Assembly (NCBI GenBank): GCA_937888905.1
Contig: CALATA010000011.1
Location: 1-64,000 of the forward strand
Reading direction: 5' to 3'
Source: Terrimonas sp937888905
GTDB taxonomy: Bacteria > Bacteroidota > Bacteroidia > Chitinophagales > Chitinophagaceae
DNA length: 64,000 nucleotides
A program made the translations under genes and the position numbers. Numbering within the stretch: the stretch's first letter is position 1; each line of letters opens with the position of its first letter. The notes under the pieces were generated by a model, which did not search any database, was not told the origin of the DNA, and saw only the letters and a list, made by a program, of their open reading frames with translations. Below are positions 42,720-51,771 of the stretch, in pieces.

Positions 42720-44096
42720 TCACGCGTTTGTCATAACAGGCAACTGTACTGTTACAATCGTGCCTTTGCCTTCTTCAGAGGCAACATGGATCTGCCCGTT
42801 GTGCTGACGTATAATATTAAGTGCAAGAGGAAGCCCTACTCCATAACCTTTGAACGAACCCGTGTTTGAAGCCCGGAAAAAGGGTACGAACACATGTTGT
42901 AATTCCGCATCGGGAATGCCTATGCCGATGTCCGTAACAACGAGCACCACAAAGCCGCTTTGGTAGCTTAGCCGTACAATCACATCCTGGTTATTGGAAT
43001 ATTTGCAGGCATTGAGAATGATATTGCTGATGGCAAGTTTTAATAATTGTGCATTGCCGGTTACCGTCATTTTTGAATCGTCCAGTGGAATATCCTGCAG
43101 GTGAAGACGCACCTGGTTGTCGGGATCGATCCGGCTGATGGTGGCATGGATATCAAATAACAATTCATCGAGACGTATGGGTGCAAGGTTTTCTTTTTTC
43201 TTATTGAAACCGGATTGCGCAAGGCTCAGCAAAGCCGTAGTAAGCGCCTCCAGTTTTTCTGCTTCCTTGAGGATGGCTTGCAGAGCGGCCTGATACGTTT
43301 CAGGCGTGCGTGCGCGGGAGAGGGTGATCTCTGCTTCACCGATGATGGTGGTAAGCGGCGTACGCAGTTCATGCGAAGCATTGCTCACGAAATTGTTCTG
43401 AATATCGAAGGCGGTTTCCAGGCGATCGAGCATGCCATTAAACGTGCGGGTAAGTTCGGCGGTTTCGTCTTTTCCTTTTTTCTCCTGCAAACGCAGCGAA
43501 AGGTTTTCCACGCCGATACTTTTTACGCGTGCAATAATATCACGGAAAGGTTTAAACGCTTTACGTGAGAAGAAGAAGCTGACCGTAAATACCAGTATTA
43601 CTTTACCAATGAAAGCGATAAATAAAATGCGTTCAAGATTGCGCAAAGCCTGCAGGCCGTACATGTTTACGGCTGACTTAACGACGATATTGGTAGCCTC
43701 GGGGCTTTTATGCTGAATGCCGGCATAATATACGCCGTCGTGATCGTAATAAGCGGTAGAAGAACCGGCCAGTGCCTGTTTATAAAACGTTTCCGGCAAC
43801 TTCAATCCCTGCGGAATCTGCAAGGCACCTGACCGCTGATCTACTGTTATGACGTATTCTTTTTCGTTGGGTAACTTCTCCAGGTATTGTTCGCGGAGTT
43901 CGTTGTAGGTGGCAGTGGAAGTGGTATCCTTTTCAAAATAAATTTTAGACGCGACTACGACGCGGAGTTCAAGACGTTTCTTAAAATCGTTGGAGCTGTC
44001 CCGGCTGGCGGCATAGTAGATCACGCCGTTAAGCAGCAGGATAACGGCGGCGGCGAGGAAGGTAAAAAGTAAGGCGGTCTGTGTTTGTATTTTCAT
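42720..44096 (-). CDS. Sensor histidine kinase (HAMP, OmpR-partner type)
   Basis: 458 residues: helix 1 (LLFTFLAAAVILLLNGVIYY), a ~125-residue periplasmic sensor domain, helix 2 (~157-177), HAMP (FKPFRDIIARVKSIGVENLS), the HisKA box SHELRTPLTTIIGEAEITLS with His242, and an HATPase domain (ILNACKYSNN, VTDIGIGIPD, GVGLPLALNIIRQHNGQI). The periplasmic domain carries no named ligand motif. It overlaps the response regulator gene by 4 nt (ATGA). Confidence 0.93.
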   Translation of the reverse strand: MKIQTQTALLFTFLAAAVILLLNGVIYYAASRDSSNDFKKRLELRVVVASKIYFEKDTTSTATYNELREQYLEKLPNEKEYVITVDQRSGALQIPQGLKLPETFYKQALAGSSTAYYDHDGVYYAGIQHKSPEATNIVVKSAVNMYGLQALRNLERILFIAFIGKVILVFTVSFFFSRKAFKPFRDIIARVKSIGVENLSLRLQEKKGKDETAELTRTFNGMLDRLETAFDIQNNFVSNASHELRTPLTTIIGEAEITLSRARTPETYQAALQAILKEAEKLEALTTALLSLAQSGFNKKKENLAPIRLDELLFDIHATISRIDPDNQVRLHLQDIPLDDSKMTVTGNAQLLKLAISNIILNACKYSNNQDVIVRLSYQSGFVVLVVTDIGIGIPDAELQHVFVPFFRASNTGSFKGYGVGLPLALNIIRQHNGQIHVASEEGKGTIVTVQLPVMTNA

Positions 44097-44773
44097 GCGG
44101 CAGGCTCTTTCATCACATATCCCATCCCGATGACCGTCTGGATCAGTTTTACGGGACCTGGTTTATCAATTTTTTTCCGGAGGTAATTGACATATACGTC
44201 CACCACGTTCGTGCCCATGTTGAAGTCGATTCCCCACACATTTTCCAGCATATCGAGACGTGATACCACCCGCCCTTTATTCTTCAGCAGGTATTCCAGC
44301 AAACGGTATTCGGTAGAAGTAAGGCTGATTTCCGTTCCGCCGCGAACCACGGTGCGTGCGGTAAGGTCCATTTCGAGATCGGCAAGGCGCAGCACTTCAG
44401 CAGGCTCGGCCGGTAACCCGCGGCGGGACAATGACCGTATGCGGGCAGCGAGTTCGCGAAACTTGAAAGGTTTGGTAATATAATCATCCGCTCCTGCATC
44501 AAGTCCGGTTACCACATTTTCGGTGGTGGACAGCGCGGTGAGCATGAGGATCGGTGTATGATTTTTTTGCTTGCGCAATTGTTTACATAATTCGATGCCA
44601 TTCATGCCTGGCAACATCACATCGAGGATGATCATATTGAAGGTATGTTCGGTGGCCATTTGCAAACCGATCGGGCCGTCGGGTGCTACTGTAACGGTAT
44701 GCCCTTCTTCTGTCAACCCTTTATTCAGCATTCCGGCTACTGCCGGCTCATCCTCAACTAATAAAATATGCAT
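44093..44773 (-). CDS. OmpR/CusR-type response regulator
   Basis: 226 residues. The receiver domain has the acidic patch VEDEP, phospho-acceptor Asp51 in IILDVMLPGMNG, and the Lys in YITKPFKFRELA. The C-terminal winged helix has LTSTEYRLLEYLLKNKGRVV and VDVYVNYLRKKID. It is translationally coupled to the kinase. The order regulator-kinase and the sensor type resemble metal or envelope-stress pairs (CusRS-like), but no target gene is evident next to it. Confidence 0.94.
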   Translation of the reverse strand: MHILLVEDEPAVAGMLNKGLTEEGHTVTVAPDGPIGLQMATEHTFNMIILDVMLPGMNGIELCKQLRKQKNHTPILMLTALSTTENVVTGLDAGADDYITKPFKFRELAARIRSLSRRGLPAEPAEVLRLADLEMDLTARTVVRGGTEISLTSTEYRLLEYLLKNKGRVVSRLDMLENVWGIDFNMGTNVVDVYVNYLRKKIDKPGPVKLIQTVIGMGYVMKEPAA

Positions 44774-44989
44774 ATCGACGGTTTGTTTTTAAATCTACCC
44801 CAATTAACAGCTTATTTGCCCGAAGGTTAGGCCGGTTGCGGCCTGCAAACTTACTAAATAGGCTTTTCGGGCAGCGGTGAAGGTATAAGTAGTTGATTAA
44901 CCGCCGTTAAAAGCAGCATTACAGACATATTAGAATTAGATTAAAATTGAGTGAGTCCGGGAAGGTGAGTAGTGATTCTTGCTCATTAA

Positions 44990-45256
44990 GGTTCGTGTAT
45001 GCACCATAAGTGTTAGGAACGTTTACCGCTAAGAGTCGCTTTTCATTTTTAAACGTAATGGCGACGTGGAGTATAAATTAGAACCCTTGTTGGTCTCCCG
45101 ACCAACAAGCAAGCGTCAGGCAGCTTTGACAGGTTAAGGTCAACTTCGTACATAACTCAAGGCTGAGCAGGCCCGTTGGTCTGGAGACCAACGGTGGCGT
45201 GATGTCGGAATGACAGGTTCAAAATCTTCCGAACAGTTGTAGTGTATGCACGAACC
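44990..45256. mobile_element. MITE-like element with imperfect terminal inverted repeats
   Basis: GGTTCGTGTATGCACCATAA (starting 44990) and the reverse complement of the segment ending at 45256 agree at 21 of 27 positions, most differences being transitions. Inside are two strong palindromes: TTGTTGGTCTCCCGACCAAC around 45088-45112 and CGTTGGTCTGGAGACCAACG at 45173-45192, sharing the GTTGGTC core. There is no open reading frame for a transposase. Target duplications could not be seen. Confidence 0.5.
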
Positions 45257-45262
45257 ATGAAG

Positions 45263-45343
45263 ATGTAAACCTTACACCTTACGCCCTATACCTTACACCT
45301 TACGCCTTATGCCTTACTCCTTATACCTTACGCCTTATACCTT
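45263..45343. repeat. CCTTACRC/CCTTATAC short tandem repeats
   Basis: Around ten imperfect 8- to 9-bp units (CCTTACACC, CCTTACGCC, CCTTATACC) lie directly before the 3' end of the AAA ATPase gene. Same style as the other intergenic arrays. Confidence 0.8.
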
Positions 45344-45892
45344 TTACAACCCCGCTCCCGCAAGAACGAATTTAACGCGGTCGGCAACAGAGCAACGGGG
45401 CACATCAACCGGATCGTAACCAAAGTGCCGGTACGTATCACGGATTATGCGTGCAGTTTTTACCGCTTCGTCCCACGATTGTTTACGTTCGTCATCGGTT
45501 GTATATATCTCCTGCCATGGCGGCAGCAGGAATACGCGGCTATGATAACGATACTCCTCGGCAGCAGCATGAATGGCCGGGCTCATTGTTTGCCCGGTAA
45601 GACGCATATAGGCAAGCGTATCCGGCAGTCCCCTGTCGAAAAAAACCGGTTGGCCTTCATAACGTTTCATTGCATCATTGTATAACTCTATAGTAGCCTG
45701 TAGCATTCGTTCTGTATAGGCAGTAACGTTGGCCCAGGGCAATGCATCGCCACCCTTTTTAATTTGTTGTCGTATGATGTCGCGCGCAACTTCCTCCATA
45801 CACACAAAACCACGCGCTCGTAGTGCATTCAGTAAGGTGGTTTTACCGGCTCCGGGGCCACCGGTAATTATAAAAAAAAGTGTACTATTCAT
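45344..45892 (-). CDS. AAA_28-type P-loop ATPase
   Basis: 182 residues with Walker A ITGGPGAGKTTLLNALRARG, then CMEEVARDIIRQQ, and the FFDRGLPDTLAYMRL segment typical of the AAA_28 family. The C-terminal part has RVFLLPPWQEIYTTDDERKQ and ends with a kinase-like lid. Such proteins are nucleotide-kinase-like ATPases (similar to NadR-type domains) with unknown substrate. A perfect 14-bp palindrome lies 88 nt upstream of its start. Confidence 0.82.
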   Translation of the reverse strand: MNSTLFFIITGGPGAGKTTLLNALRARGFVCMEEVARDIIRQQIKKGGDALPWANVTAYTERMLQATIELYNDAMKRYEGQPVFFDRGLPDTLAYMRLTGQTMSPAIHAAAEEYRYHSRVFLLPPWQEIYTTDDERKQSWDEAVKTARIIRDTYRHFGYDPVDVPRCSVADRVKFVLAGAGL

Positions 45893-45979
45893 TTCATGCA
45901 GGGTTTGGGATACGTTTAGCAGGCAGATGAATACCTGTTTACAACAAACCGACCGGAGGGATCAGGACAGCCAGGAAGG

Positions 45980-45993
45980 AGCCAACGTTGGCT
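45980..45993. promoter_or_regulatory. Perfect palindrome AGCCAACGTTGGCT
   Basis: A 14-bp perfect palindrome in the 249-nt gap between two minus-strand genes, upstream of the AAA ATPase. It could be an operator. Nothing else was found in this gap. Confidence 0.3.
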
Positions 45994-46140
45994 GTAGCTG
46001 GAAGAAGAATGACATCGTAGTATATACGGCAATAAAAAGCAGACAAGCGTCTGAATCATGGGTCGGATTGGGTAATAAGATGAGCTGTCAAAGTTAAGCC
46101 TTTGCATCATCATACTATACTTCCATCCATCAGAAAGACC

Positions 46141-46437
46141 TTAAACAACTTTCAAAAGCAGGATAGCAATACCATAGATGACAGTTATGGTAAAGATGCC
46201 GGCAGCGGTTTTATCGCGATTCGTATTGACGTATACCGTAAAGAGCGCAATATTGCCCAGCAAGGTAAGTGAGCCAACGGATGTCAGTAGTTGATTTTCG
46301 CTGAAGAAATAAGTCAAAAACTCTCCAAACGACTGGAACGGAGAACGCACCAGGTAAATGATCAGCAGGCCCAGGAGCAAACCCAGCAGACCAATCAGCA
46401 GGCCGAAACGAAAATTGTTTGACTTCAACAGTTTCAT
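46141..46437 (-). CDS. Small three-helix membrane protein
   Basis: 98 residues with three membrane helices (FGLLIGLLGLLLGLLIIYLV, SVGSLTLLGNIALFTVYV and AGIFTITVIYGIAILLLKVV). Its ATG overlaps the surE stop codon (ATGA), so it is translated with surE. I cannot assign a family; the same pairing may occur in related genomes. Confidence 0.82.
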   Translation of the reverse strand: MKLLKSNNFRFGLLIGLLGLLLGLLIIYLVRSPFQSFGEFLTYFFSENQLLTSVGSLTLLGNIALFTVYVNTNRDKTAAGIFTITVIYGIAILLLKVV

Positions 46438-47252
46438 GACCATTGCTTTTCCAGTTTTGCTTTCAGTTCGTAATGGGTAAGATCAAATTGCACCGGCACA
46501 ACACTCACGTAACCGTGGTTGAGCGCCCATACATCGGTATCTTTTGCTTTATCGAAATTCACGAATTCGCCGGTAAGCCAATAATAATGACGACCGTGCG
46601 GATCCTGACGCTCGATGAAATCTTCTTCGTATTTCGCATAGGCCTGCTTACAGATCCGGATTCCTTTTATATGGTCGGGTGGCAGGTTGGGAATATTTAC
46701 GTTGAGTACGGTATGTTTATCCAAACGCGTGTTCAGCATTTTCTGCACTACCTCACGCGCATACTTGCGTGCTCCGGTAAAATCAGCTTCAATGCTATGA
46801 TCCAGCAGGGAGAATCCTGCAGAGGGAATATTTTCGATAGCTGCTTCCACTGCAGCAGACATGGTACCGGAATAAATCACGTTGATGCTATGATTGGCGC
46901 CGTGGTTGATACCACTGATACACAGGTCCGGTTTGCGATGCAATACTTTATCTACCGCCAGTTTCACGCAATCAACAGGTGTGCCTGTACAGGCATAGGC
47001 TTCAATTCCTTCAAAACTGTCTACTTTCAGCAAGCGCAGCGGATGTCCGATGGTGATCGCATGCCCCATACCTGACTGTGGTTTATCGGGTGCCACTACC
47101 ACGATAGTACCTAGATCTTTAACGGCTTCTACCAGGTTGCGTATACCAGGTGCTGTAACCCCATCGTCGTTCACCACGAGGATCACCGGTTTCTCCTTGG
47201 TCCGGGCTGTAGAACTTTTCTTCTTCGTTGCGGTCTTTTTCTTTGTAGCCAT
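46434..47252 (-). CDS. surE: 5'/3'-nucleotidase SurE
   Basis: 272 residues. A Lys/Thr/Ser-rich tail (MATKKKTATKKKSSTARTKE) precedes the standard SurE domain: VVNDDGVTAPGI with the metal-binding Asp pair, VVAPDKPQSGMGHAI, ACTGTPVDCVKLAVD, and ISGINHGANHSINVIYSGTM. SurE removes phosphate from nucleoside monophosphates. The positively charged N-terminal extension (~24 residues) is unusual compared with the E. coli enzyme. ATG 47252 is chosen over an unsupported upstream extension. Confidence 0.95.
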   Translation of the reverse strand: MATKKKTATKKKSSTARTKEKPVILVVNDDGVTAPGIRNLVEAVKDLGTIVVVAPDKPQSGMGHAITIGHPLRLLKVDSFEGIEAYACTGTPVDCVKLAVDKVLHRKPDLCISGINHGANHSINVIYSGTMSAAVEAAIENIPSAGFSLLDHSIEADFTGARKYAREVVQKMLNTRLDKHTVLNVNIPNLPPDHIKGIRICKQAYAKYEEDFIERQDPHGRHYYWLTGEFVNFDKAKDTDVWALNHGYVSVVPVQFDLTHYELKAKLEKQWS

Positions 47253-47556
47253 AGCTGTGCAAAAGTACCTTTTTTCCTCAAAGACCCAACAACTTGCTAA
47301 ACAGCAGGTAAGGATACGATCCACCTATCGAGCAAAGCGTGTTGTTCAGGCTGCCGTTGTTACATTCTAACAGAGCGCCCGTGTCAGTAAGCAATATCCG
47401 GCACTACTACGACCGCGCTGCCTTACCGTTAATTATCAGCGCTCTCTTATTCTGGTCAGTGCGATTCTTCTTAAAATGAATAGTTGTAGTAAAAACAGGT
47501 AAAAAATTTGTTTTTGATAAAAAAGTTAGTATTTTGCACTAAAATCATTAGTTGAT
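47253..47556. other. Intergenic region between divergent surE and the XRE regulator
   Basis: 304 nt without a gene. The part nearest the regulator is AT-rich and contains TTTG and TATTTTG-like boxes that could be a promoter but do not fit the consensus spacing well. No hairpin or small ORF is convincing. Confidence 0.5.
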
Positions 47557-48312
47557 ATGTCAATCGCCAGTAAAAACATGAAGTACCTGCGCAAGCTCAG
47601 GGGCTGGACGCAGGAGGAATTTGCCACCAAATTGGGTATCAAACGTTCCCTGGTCGGAGCCTATGAAGAAGAACGTGCAGAGCCGCGCATCGATGTGCTT
47701 GAAATACTGTGTGATATTTTTAAGCTTACACTAGATGATCTGTTGCGCAGCGATCTGAGCGAAAGCAAAGGCAGTAATTACCTGTCCAAACGCCGGGCGA
47801 TGAAATTATCCGGCGGCCGCTCGGAAATTCCTTTTGTCCCGATGAAAGCTGCTGCTGGTTACCTCGCAGGTTATGGTGATCCGGAATTCATCGACGAGTT
47901 GAACACATTCACCTTGCCGATGATGAGCGGTGGCAACTATCGCGCATTTGAAATCGTCGGCGATTCCATGTTGCCCACACCCAGTGGCTCCGTGATCGTA
48001 GGTGAGAAAGTTGACGATCTCGAACACCTCAAAAACAATGCTGCTTGTATTGTGATCTCGCGCACCGAAGGGATCGTCTACAAACGGGTTGCTAAAAATA
48101 CCCGTACAAAAAACAAGCTTACCCTTGTGAGCGACAACCCGGTTTTCCAGCCATATACCATCAGCTCTGAAGATGTATTGGAAATGTGGGAAGCCCAGGT
48201 GGTTATTTCAAAGACCAACACATTGCAACGTTGGAATGTAAATCAACTTGCAAACATTGTGACAGACCTGCAACAACAGGTAAGCACATTGAAAAAGAAA
48301 GTGAGTAATTAA
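47557..48312 (+). CDS. XRE-type regulator with S24 (LexA-like) peptidase domain
   Basis: 251 residues. The N-terminal helix-turn-helix (MKYLRKLRGWTQEEFATKLG to YEEERAEPRIDVLEILC) binds DNA. Residues ~90-230 form an S24 domain with KAAAGYLAGYGDPEFI, GDSMLP (Ser137) and VYKRV (Lys176), the catalytic dyad. A coiled tail (VTDLQQQVSTLKKK) follows. This architecture is common in Bacteroidota chromosomes and is not itself a phage sign. Targets are unknown. Confidence 0.93.
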   Translation: MSIASKNMKYLRKLRGWTQEEFATKLGIKRSLVGAYEEERAEPRIDVLEILCDIFKLTLDDLLRSDLSESKGSNYLSKRRAMKLSGGRSEIPFVPMKAAAGYLAGYGDPEFIDELNTFTLPMMSGGNYRAFEIVGDSMLPTPSGSVIVGEKVDDLEHLKNNAACIVISRTEGIVYKRVAKNTRTKNKLTLVSDNPVFQPYTISSEDVLEMWEAQVVISKTNTLQRWNVNQLANIVTDLQQQVSTLKKKVSN

Positions 48313-48318
48313 TCATCG

Positions 48319-48343
48319 GCGGGATAATCATCCCGCTTTTTTT
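48319..48343 (+). terminator. Terminator of the XRE/S24 gene
   Basis: Stem GCGGGAT/ATCCCGC (48319-48325 with 48330-48336), loop AATC, seven T. Confidence 0.9.
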
Positions 48344-48753
48344 ATCCCTTATATTTCTACCGATTCATCTACCTTTAAAATGAGACCGGCACTCCGGTTT
48401 TATTCAGCCCCAGAACTATTCTGTCATTCCGCATAACCCGCTACATTTCCATCCAGCAAATTCCTTTCCCTTTAGATATTCGTTTACCCTTACTTCTTTT
48501 ACTACCCGCCAACTCCCCTGCTCTATTACTAAGTATTTATTTCCCCACGACAACCTTGACAAACACCCTGCAGATTATTATCTTGTAAGAACCGTATCAT
48601 GGCACAAAGATATCTCAGCCACCGGACCTTCGCCAAAGGAAAAAACACAAACATCAAACGTATTTTTCTTTGAGCTTGTCTTGCCGAAAAAAACGATCAA
48701 ATCGTATGTTTTTTCCCTTGGATTACGGCATCGTCACAACGTAGCTTAGCCAA
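48344..48753 (+). promoter_or_regulatory. 410-nt intergenic region with a promoter candidate at 48556-48585
   Basis: No credible gene. TTG (48556-48558) is followed after 20 nt by TATCTTG (48579-48585), one base short of TAnnTTTG and identical to the box before tssB. It would give a ~160-nt leader for the gene at 48754. The rest of the gap is C/T-rich without visible structure. Confidence 0.35.
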
Positions 48754-49506
48754 ATGGAAAATTTATTTCAATACTGGTCTTATCAATACTACACCGCGCC
48801 ACTGCTGATTACAGCCGTTGTCTATTGCCTTATTATACTTGTCAGAAGAAGTAACCCGATCGAACCACACCGGTTTCACTGGTTTGCCATTTCCATGCTC
48901 ATACTATGGATAACTAACAGTGTACTATTTGTCGTATTCTATAAAACGCCTTATCAGCCAGCCATACAACAGACATTCCGCTACATGGACCTCTTGTTTC
49001 TCACTGTCGAGACTGTGGTCTTTTCTCATTTTTACTATCACCGGCTTTTCTCAAAAAGATTGAAACATTTCATTATAGCATCGAATATCATTTTCCTGAT
49101 CGGGACAATGGCGATTATATTTATTTCTTCTGTATCAGATCTTGAACAGATCGTCAGGCTGAGAGGATGGCTGCTCGCAACTGAATCCATATTTTTTCTG
49201 ATACTTGGAATTGCTTATTTCATTACGCTTTTCAGGGAATCCATACTAAGAAATCTGACCGATATTCCGGGATGCTGGATAGCAACAGCGATCACCCTGC
49301 TCATGCTGGTCTCCATTCCGGTTGCCATTGGAGAAATACTCTTCTTTAAAACATATCATCTCTGGTCTGGTTTCTATGCTATCTATTATTTATTATATAC
49401 AATATTTTTTCTCATGGTTGCACGGGCTTGCTATTGCAAGGACACCACCTATGCAGTAAGTAACGAAAAGCAAAAGTCAACAAAAGCTATTTCAACATCG
49501 AATTAA
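48754..49506 (+). CDS. Seven-helix membrane protein, possible sensor
   Basis: 250 residues with about seven hydrophobic segments (for example LLITAVVYCLIILV, FAISMLILWITNSVLFVVFY, IASNIIFLIGTMAIIFIS, AITLLMLVSIPVAIGEILFF). A short soluble C-terminus follows. The layout is like 7TM sensor modules, but no kinase, GGDEF or other output domain is attached. It is directly upstream (18 nt) of a LuxR-type response regulator, suggesting shared function. Confidence 0.82.
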   Translation: MENLFQYWSYQYYTAPLLITAVVYCLIILVRRSNPIEPHRFHWFAISMLILWITNSVLFVVFYKTPYQPAIQQTFRYMDLLFLTVETVVFSHFYYHRLFSKRLKHFIIASNIIFLIGTMAIIFISSVSDLEQIVRLRGWLLATESIFFLILGIAYFITLFRESILRNLTDIPGCWIATAITLLMLVSIPVAIGEILFFKTYHLWSGFYAIYYLLYTIFFLMVARACYCKDTTYAVSNEKQKSTKAISTSN

Positions 49507-49524
49507 CCATCTAACCGGTAGCTC

Positions 49525-50196
49525 ATGTCAGAAACAAAAACGATACAACGGAGTAAGATCGTGCTCGTAGACGACCATGTTCTTGTAAGAAAAGCGTTGG
49601 CGGCTATGTTGAACAACTATCCGGATTGCCAGGTTGTTCACGAAGCAGCATCCGGTCGCGAACTGCTCGATTTCCTTTCCGCCGGCAGCAAGCCCGATGT
49701 GATAGTGCTCGATATCAACATGCCGGAAATGGATGGCTTTGAAACAGCAGGCCGCCTTTACCGGAAACTGCCCGATGTACCGGTATTGGTGCTGACAATG
49801 TTTGATTCAGAACTATCACTTATCCGCTTGTTGCAAAATGGCGTACGGGGGTTTCTGAAGAAAGATGTACAACCGGATGAATTGCGCACCGCCATTCATA
49901 CCGTGCAAAAACAAGGGTACTACTATTCGCATCATGTGTCCGGAAAACTGGCAAATATGTTCCGGCCAGGAGACAATAAGCAATATACCCTGGATAACAC
50001 CATGTTCAGCCAACAGGAACTCGACTTTCTCGAACTGGCCTGCACTGATCTGACCTATAAAGAAATCGCTTTGCAAATGGGTATGAATCCCAGAACCATC
50101 GACAATATGCGTGATCAGCTTTTCACCAAGCTCGATGTCCGTAGCCGTGTAGGACTGGCTATCCTGACCATGCGAAACGGGCTTGTCCGGTTGTAA
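49525..50196 (+). CDS. LuxR/NarL-type response regulator
   Basis: 223 residues. The receiver has LVDDH, phospho-acceptor Asp63 in IVLDINMPEMDGF, TMF, and the Lys of GFLKKDV. The output domain has a LuxR-type helix-turn-helix (FSQQELDFLELACTDLTYKE and IALQMGMNPRTIDNMRDQLF). In place of the usual TVxxH the recognition motif is TIDNMRDQL. No histidine kinase lies adjacent; the 7TM protein upstream may replace its sensing part, or a kinase acts from elsewhere. Confidence 0.92.
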   Translation: MSETKTIQRSKIVLVDDHVLVRKALAAMLNNYPDCQVVHEAASGRELLDFLSAGSKPDVIVLDINMPEMDGFETAGRLYRKLPDVPVLVLTMFDSELSLIRLLQNGVRGFLKKDVQPDELRTAIHTVQKQGYYYSHHVSGKLANMFRPGDNKQYTLDNTMFSQQELDFLELACTDLTYKEIALQMGMNPRTIDNMRDQLFTKLDVRSRVGLAILTMRNGLVRL

Positions 50197-50301
50197 ATAT
50201 TCAGTTGCGAATAACAGTATTGTAGCTGTTTCAGTTCTTTGACATTATGGATACCTGACGCACAGAACAATCATTCGGTAATTGTTTTGTAATTTGAAGC
50301 T

Positions 50302-51102
50302 ATGCTCAGCTATTCGACCATAGCGCCATCTCTGCAGTTAGGTGATTTTGTAAAATCGTACTGGATATTGGAAAGTAATGAAGCTTACACACATTATTCC
50401 ATGGCAGATGTGTGCACGGAAATGGTTTTTCATTATTCCGGCAGGTTTGATGAGTTGATGACAGGCAAGGAAGACAGTCCTTCTTTTTCAGCCGGCATCC
50501 AGGGACCGAGCAGCCGGCCGCGGCAATTCCGGACAGAGCGGGGTTTTGGCATTTTCGGCGTCTACTTTTATCCGCATGCGATTACGTCGCTCTTCAATAT
50601 TTCCGCAGAAGCCCTCTCCAATGAAATGCCGGATCTCATTTCATTCCTGGGAATAGAAGGAATTGCTCTCGAAGAACAAATGCTATCGGCAAAAAATAAT
50701 GGTGAACGCAGAGCAATCATGGACCGGTTTCTTTTAAAACGTTTACCCTATACAAAACAGGAACCGTCCGTATTCGCCGCCATGCAACAGATCATCCGCG
50801 AACAGGGCCTCGTACAGATAGGGGAATTAGGTGCAAAGTATTTTCTTTCCCAAAGGCAGTTTGAAAGGAAGTTTCGCACCACAACCGGCTTCGCCCCCAA
50901 GCTGTTCTCCCGCATTGTACGATTTCACTCGGCACTGCAGTTCTACGGTAAAAAGAACTGTCGCCTTACGGATATTGCGCATAATTGCGGCTACTATGAT
51001 CAATCGCATTTTATCCATGACTTCCGGGCTTTCTCCGGTCAGCATCCACTGAAATATTTCTCCGGCGTTTCCGGTGCAACAGAATGGCGGGATGCTGAAT
51101 AA
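50302..51102 (+). CDS. AraC family transcriptional regulator (DUF6597 N-terminus)
   Basis: 266 residues. The N-terminal half (residues 1 to ~120; SLQLGDFVKSYWILES, PSSRPRQFRTERGFGIFGVY) resembles the DUF6597 sensing domain. The C-terminal AraC helix-turn-helix pair has YFLSQRQFERKFRTTTGFAP and NCGYYDQSHFIHDFRAFSGQ, ending in HPLKYF. The VOC protein downstream (101 nt) may be a target or partner, as this pairing is frequent. Confidence 0.92.
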   Translation: MLSYSTIAPSLQLGDFVKSYWILESNEAYTHYSMADVCTEMVFHYSGRFDELMTGKEDSPSFSAGIQGPSSRPRQFRTERGFGIFGVYFYPHAITSLFNISAEALSNEMPDLISFLGIEGIALEEQMLSAKNNGERRAIMDRFLLKRLPYTKQEPSVFAAMQQIIREQGLVQIGELGAKYFLSQRQFERKFRTTTGFAPKLFSRIVRFHSALQFYGKKNCRLTDIAHNCGYYDQSHFIHDFRAFSGQHPLKYFSGVSGATEWRDAE

Positions 51103-51203
51103 CGCCATTCCTCTGGCAGATTTTGGGAAATGTCGCTTTTTTCCAATTTTCCGGACTGATTGAGCGTGATTTTTGTCCGATACTTTAACACAAATCATCT
51201 GTT

Positions 51204-51578
51204 ATGAACTTACCTTCCGGACATCAGACTGTAATGCCTTATTTTATTGCCCACAGTCCTGAGGCATTGATCAATTTTGCACGCGATACCTTCAAAGCTA
51301 AAGTGACACAACAACACCTGCGGCCAGACGGAGGCATTATGCATGCAGAAATTATCATCGGCAACAGCACCCTCATGATCGGGGGAGCCAATAAAGACTG
51401 GCCCGCCCGTACCTGTGATCTTTTTATTTACGTCGATAATGCCGATGAATGCGTTCACAAAGCAGTGGAACAGGGGGCTGAAGTGGTGATGGAAGTCGCC
51501 GATAAGGACTATGGTCGCAGTGGTGGCGTAAAAGATATGAACGGCAATATCTGGTGGATTACCTCACTGCCTGAATAG
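51204..51578 (+). CDS. VOC superfamily (PhnB/glyoxalase-like) protein
   Basis: 124 residues of the vicinal-oxygen-chelate fold. It starts NLPSGHQTVMPYFIAHSPEA; then comes QHLRPDGGIMHAEIIIGNST and the ending GGVKDMNGNIWWITS. The PhnB-like arrangement is a small beta-alpha-beta-beta-beta pair. The substrate is unknown. It follows the AraC regulator on the same strand. Confidence 0.9.
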   Translation: MNLPSGHQTVMPYFIAHSPEALINFARDTFKAKVTQQHLRPDGGIMHAEIIIGNSTLMIGGANKDWPARTCDLFIYVDNADECVHKAVEQGAEVVMEVADKDYGRSGGVKDMNGNIWWITSLPE

Positions 51579-51771
51579 AAAAAGGCCGATTGGGTATATT
51601 GAAAAAGCAAGTCCGGCAAAAACCGGACTTTAGCATTTACTTACGTGCATCAACTTCAACAACTCTTTTAAAACACTATCTTCGTCTGGCAGGTTTTTTG
51701 CGCACAGTTCGCCCGGCCCCGTTTCTTTAATCCCCTTTGAATCCATTTACTGAATTTTTTAAGCTCCAAGT

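Noticed and set aside
47557..48312. XRE/S24 regulator as a prophage repressor
   Set aside because: No integrase or structural phage genes around it, and this architecture is common as a chromosomal regulator.
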